Source of the DNA: Caldilineae bacterium
Lineage (GTDB): Bacteria; Chloroflexota; Anaerolineae; J102
DNA length: 7,688 nucleotides
NCBI GenBank assembly: GCA_003694905.1
Contig: RFJM01000377.1
Coordinates: forward strand, 1-7,688
Reading direction: 5' to 3'
Position 1 is the stretch's first letter. Each line of letters opens with the position of its first letter. This document shows positions 6,771 through 7,688 of the stretch, in pieces. The translations under genes were made by a program, and so were the position numbers. The notes beneath the pieces were generated by a model. The model worked only from the letters and a program-made list of their open reading frames with translations, searched no databases and was not told the DNA's origin.

Positions 6771-6799
6771 AGTATACACTGTCAGGCCGTTTATGACAA
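6771..6799 (-). promoter_or_regulatory. Strong sigma70-like promoter of the minus-strand block
   Basis: On the minus strand the -35 box TTGTCA (6799-6794) and the -10 box TATACT (6776-6771) are separated by exactly 17 bases; each box matches consensus at 5 of 6 positions. The start would be near 6764, about 33 nt before ATG 6731. It probably drives the hypothetical gene and radC, and perhaps the channel and glpK. Confidence 0.75.
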
Positions 6800-7118
6800 T
6801 AGCCGATCCGCCGCGGGGTTCGTACCAAACTCTGCTATACACCCGTTACTTGGGGTAAGCGTAGCGAACGAAATCGTCCGGTTTACCGCAATCCACTGCT
6901 TAGGCCTGTGGCACATGCCGATTTAGGTTGCCACGTGGTCGGGCTTGAAAGCCCTGTCCTACATGCAGCCCTGCCCGAGAAGCTGAAACCCCGGCCGCCT
7001 GTCTCATTGGCGGGGGCCGCGGATGCGGGGGCACCCGCCAAACTCCTGCAGGGGAGGTCCTTTATCGGCCCGCGCACCGGCTGCCCCGTTTTGAAACGTC
7101 CCCCTGCTGATCTCGATC
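6800..7118. other. Intergenic region between divergent promoters
   Basis: No credible gene lies here. It holds repeat copy B (6927-7054) plus small inverted repeats just beside it: GTGGCA at 6908-6913 against TGCCAC at 6929-6934, and the palindrome CCACGTGG at 6931-6938. No operator I can name is visible, although divergent promoters at 6771-6799 (minus) and 7119-7147 (plus) flank it. Confidence 0.6.
6927..7054 (-). repeat. Dispersed intergenic repeat, copy B (inverted)
   Basis: Read on the minus strand this matches copy A in the same order: CCCCTGCA (7054-7047), the 40-base core (7005-6966, three mismatches) and GTGGCAAC (6934-6927). It has about 20 extra bases between core and last block, including GGGCTT-GA-AAGCCC (6941-6954). 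TTGGCGGG and CCCGCCAA near 7006-7042 can form a long stem that copy A keeps less well. The pairing of stems with sequence drift suggests a structured element rather than a gene. Confidence 0.7.
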
Positions 7119-7147
7119 TTGACAACGTGCCCTACCGTTGCTATAGT
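7119..7147 (+). promoter_or_regulatory. Consensus sigma70 promoter of the his operon
   Basis: The -35 box is a perfect TTGACA at 7119-7124 and the -10 box is TATAGT at 7142-7147 (5 of 6). The spacer is exactly 17 bases. Transcription would start around 7153-7155, only about 13 nt before the leader-peptide ATG at 7167 and about 170 nt before hisZ. Confidence 0.8.
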
Positions 7148-7166
7148 CTGCTCGGATTATCAGACC

Positions 7167-7208
7167 ATGAACGATCGACAGAACCTGACTGCCAGCCACC
7201 ATCATTGA
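7167..7208 (+). CDS. His-rich leader peptide (HisL-like)
   Basis: The 13-residue peptide is MNDRQNLTASHHH, with codons CAC CAT CAT directly before the TGA. Three His codons in a row at the end of a tiny frame, downstream of a consensus promoter and upstream of a terminator and hisZ, fit a sensor of charged tRNA-His. The peptide itself would have no function after synthesis. GGA at 7154-7156 lies 10 bases before the ATG, but the predicted transcript start is at about the same place, so the ribosome site may be minimal. It is unlike E. coli HisL in sequence, sharing only the His run. Confidence 0.75.
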   Translation: MNDRQNLTASHHH

Positions 7209-7260
7209 CTTTGGGTGAGAGCGGCCTCGCGAGGGCGCTCCGGCTGTGCTCACCCTTCGG

Positions 7261-7288
7261 GACTAGCGATGCACCGCTAGTCTTTTTT
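7261..7288 (+). terminator. Intrinsic terminator of the his attenuator
   Basis: GACTAGCG (7261-7268) and CGCTAGTC (7275-7282) form a perfect 8-bp stem with loop ATGCAC, followed at once by six T (7283-7288) and then GTTTTG. It lies 35 bases before the hisZ start and after the His-codon peptide. It therefore interrupts the operon rather than ending a gene, as expected of an attenuator. Confidence 0.88.
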
Positions 7289-7323
7289 GTTTTGCCCAGC
7301 CTCCTTTTTTCTCCATCAATATC

Positions 7324-7688
7324 GTGCCTACCCCACCACCTGCCATCCCGCGCGGTGTCACCGACTTTTTCGGCGGCGCCGCGGTCAGCAAACGCCAGGC
7401 CGAAGCCGGGCTGCGCGAACTCGCCCGCCGTTGGGCATACGTCGAGGTGATTCCCCCTACCTTCGAATATGCCGAGACCCTCGCCACCGAAGCCGGAACG
7501 CAACTGGCCGAGGAGATGTACCGTTTCATGGATCGTGATGGCCGCGCCCTGGCTCTCCGGCCGGATCTCACCATCCCTACCGCCCGGCTGGCAGGCTCCA
7601 AACTGTATGACCAACCCCTGCCCCAACGCTACTTCTATGCCGGCCCCGCCTTTCGCTACGAAGAGCCGCGCGCCGGCCGCCAGCGGGA
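7324..7688 (+). CDS. hisZ: ATP phosphoribosyltransferase regulatory subunit HisZ (partial, runs off the window)
   Basis: The first 121 codons are present. HisZ is a catalytically inactive relative of histidyl-tRNA synthetase that joins the short form of HisG for the first step of histidine synthesis. PRGVTDFF (9-16) is the family's opening motif. YVEVIPPTFEY (39-49), FMDRDGRALALRPDLTIPTAR (68-88, with LRPDLTIPTAR) and RYFYAGPAFRYEEPRAGRQR (102-121) follow. The LRPDLTxPxAR wording favours HisZ over true HisS, which has LRPEGT; the His leader supports either. The start is GTG 7324, because an in-frame TAG lies at 7264-7266 with no other start codon between. There is no purine-rich ribosome site: the bases before it are CTCCTTTTTTCTCC and similar. 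A short-form hisG would be expected nearby. Confidence 0.88.
   Translation, partial: MPTPPPAIPRGVTDFFGGAAVSKRQAEAGLRELARRWAYVEVIPPTFEYAETLATEAGTQLAEEMYRFMDRDGRALALRPDLTIPTARLAGSKLYDQPLPQRYFYAGPAFRYEEPRAGRQR

Larger units (their letters stand above)
7154..7288 (+). promoter_or_regulatory. Histidine attenuator leader
   Basis: In order this region holds a 13-codon peptide ending in three His codons, a GC-rich hairpin and an intrinsic terminator, all between a strong promoter and hisZ. In the hairpin, GGGTGAG (7213-7219) pairs with CTCACCC (7249-7255), and inside it GAGCG (7219-7223) pairs with CGCTC (7236-7240). This is the layout of ribosome-stalling attenuation known from enteric his operons. 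A ribosome stalled on the His codons would cover about 7213-7219 and break the first stem. The antiterminator is not obvious. Candidates are CGCTCC (7236-7241) with the terminator's left arm, or AGCGG (7220-7224) with CCGCT (7274-7278). No T-box motif is present. Confidence 0.75.

Noticed and set aside
6217..6858. 213-codon plus-strand frame, rich in Ala/Ser/Gly
   Set aside because: It is the complement of the low-complexity hypothetical gene; the minus-strand frame has a membrane helix, a promoter and a charged coiled coil, so it is the better choice.
7154..7290. T-box riboswitch upstream of hisZ
   Set aside because: A terminator before a His-related gene made this worth testing, but the conserved T-box sequence (AGGGTGGNACCGCG-like) and a specifier stem are absent, while a His-codon peptide is present.
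6908..7450. 180-codon plus-strand frame across the his leader
   Set aside because: It runs through the repeat, promoter, terminator and the first part of hisZ in a different frame, with no recognisable domain.
1..7688. CRISPR array, transposon or toxin-antitoxin module
   Set aside because: I found no regularly spaced direct repeats, transposase motifs, or small paired genes of those kinds. The only repeat pair is inverted and intergenic.

Overview
The window is GC-rich bacterial DNA (about 60% G+C by eye) with tightly packed genes on both strands. No rRNA, tRNA, CRISPR array, transposase or phage gene is visible. A eukaryotic-type UDP-glucose pyrophosphorylase, a hisZ-type histidine gene, a short MIP channel paired with glycerol kinase, and GC-rich dispersed intergenic repeats would fit a Chloroflexota-like (Anaerolineae-type) genome. 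That assignment is a guess from gene style, not something the sequence proves.

Layout. Positions 1-549 are non-coding. They hold one copy of a ~110 bp repeat (12-121), a GC hairpin, and a sigma70-like promoter (TTGGGA-17-TATAAT) with a ~245-nt leader. This promoter drives a plus-strand operon with ATGA stop/start overlaps: UDP-glucose pyrophosphorylase (550-1962), a PaaI-like hotdog thioesterase (1959-2399), and the wreck of an ABC-F ATPase (2396-2934). The ABC-F gene has lost its whole middle and changed frame. Converging on it, with 6 bases between stop codons, is a minus-strand block. Read in its own direction this block runs: membrane-anchored hypothetical protein (6731-6078), radC (6017-5301), aquaporin-family channel (5203-4565), an intrinsic terminator, then glycerol kinase (4434-2941). 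A strong promoter (TTGTCA-17-TATACT) stands before the hypothetical gene.

Positions 6800-7118 are intergenic and carry a second, inverted copy of the same repeat (6927-7054). The right edge is the start of a histidine operon. A consensus promoter (TTGACA-17-TATAGT) is followed by a 13-codon leader peptide ending in three consecutive His codons (MNDRQNLTASHHH-stop), a GC-rich hairpin, a perfect Rho-independent terminator, and then hisZ, which runs off the window. This reads as a leader-peptide transcription attenuator and is the most interesting regulatory object here.

How the genes work together. The channel and GlpK form a polyol uptake and phosphorylation pair, although the channel lacks the usual selectivity-filter arginine. 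The UDP-glucose gene supplies nucleotide sugar. The histidine operon appears to sense charged tRNA-His. I see no defence or otherwise exotic multi-gene system. The noteworthy items are the attenuator, the odd channel filter, the deleted ABC-F gene and the paired inverted repeats.
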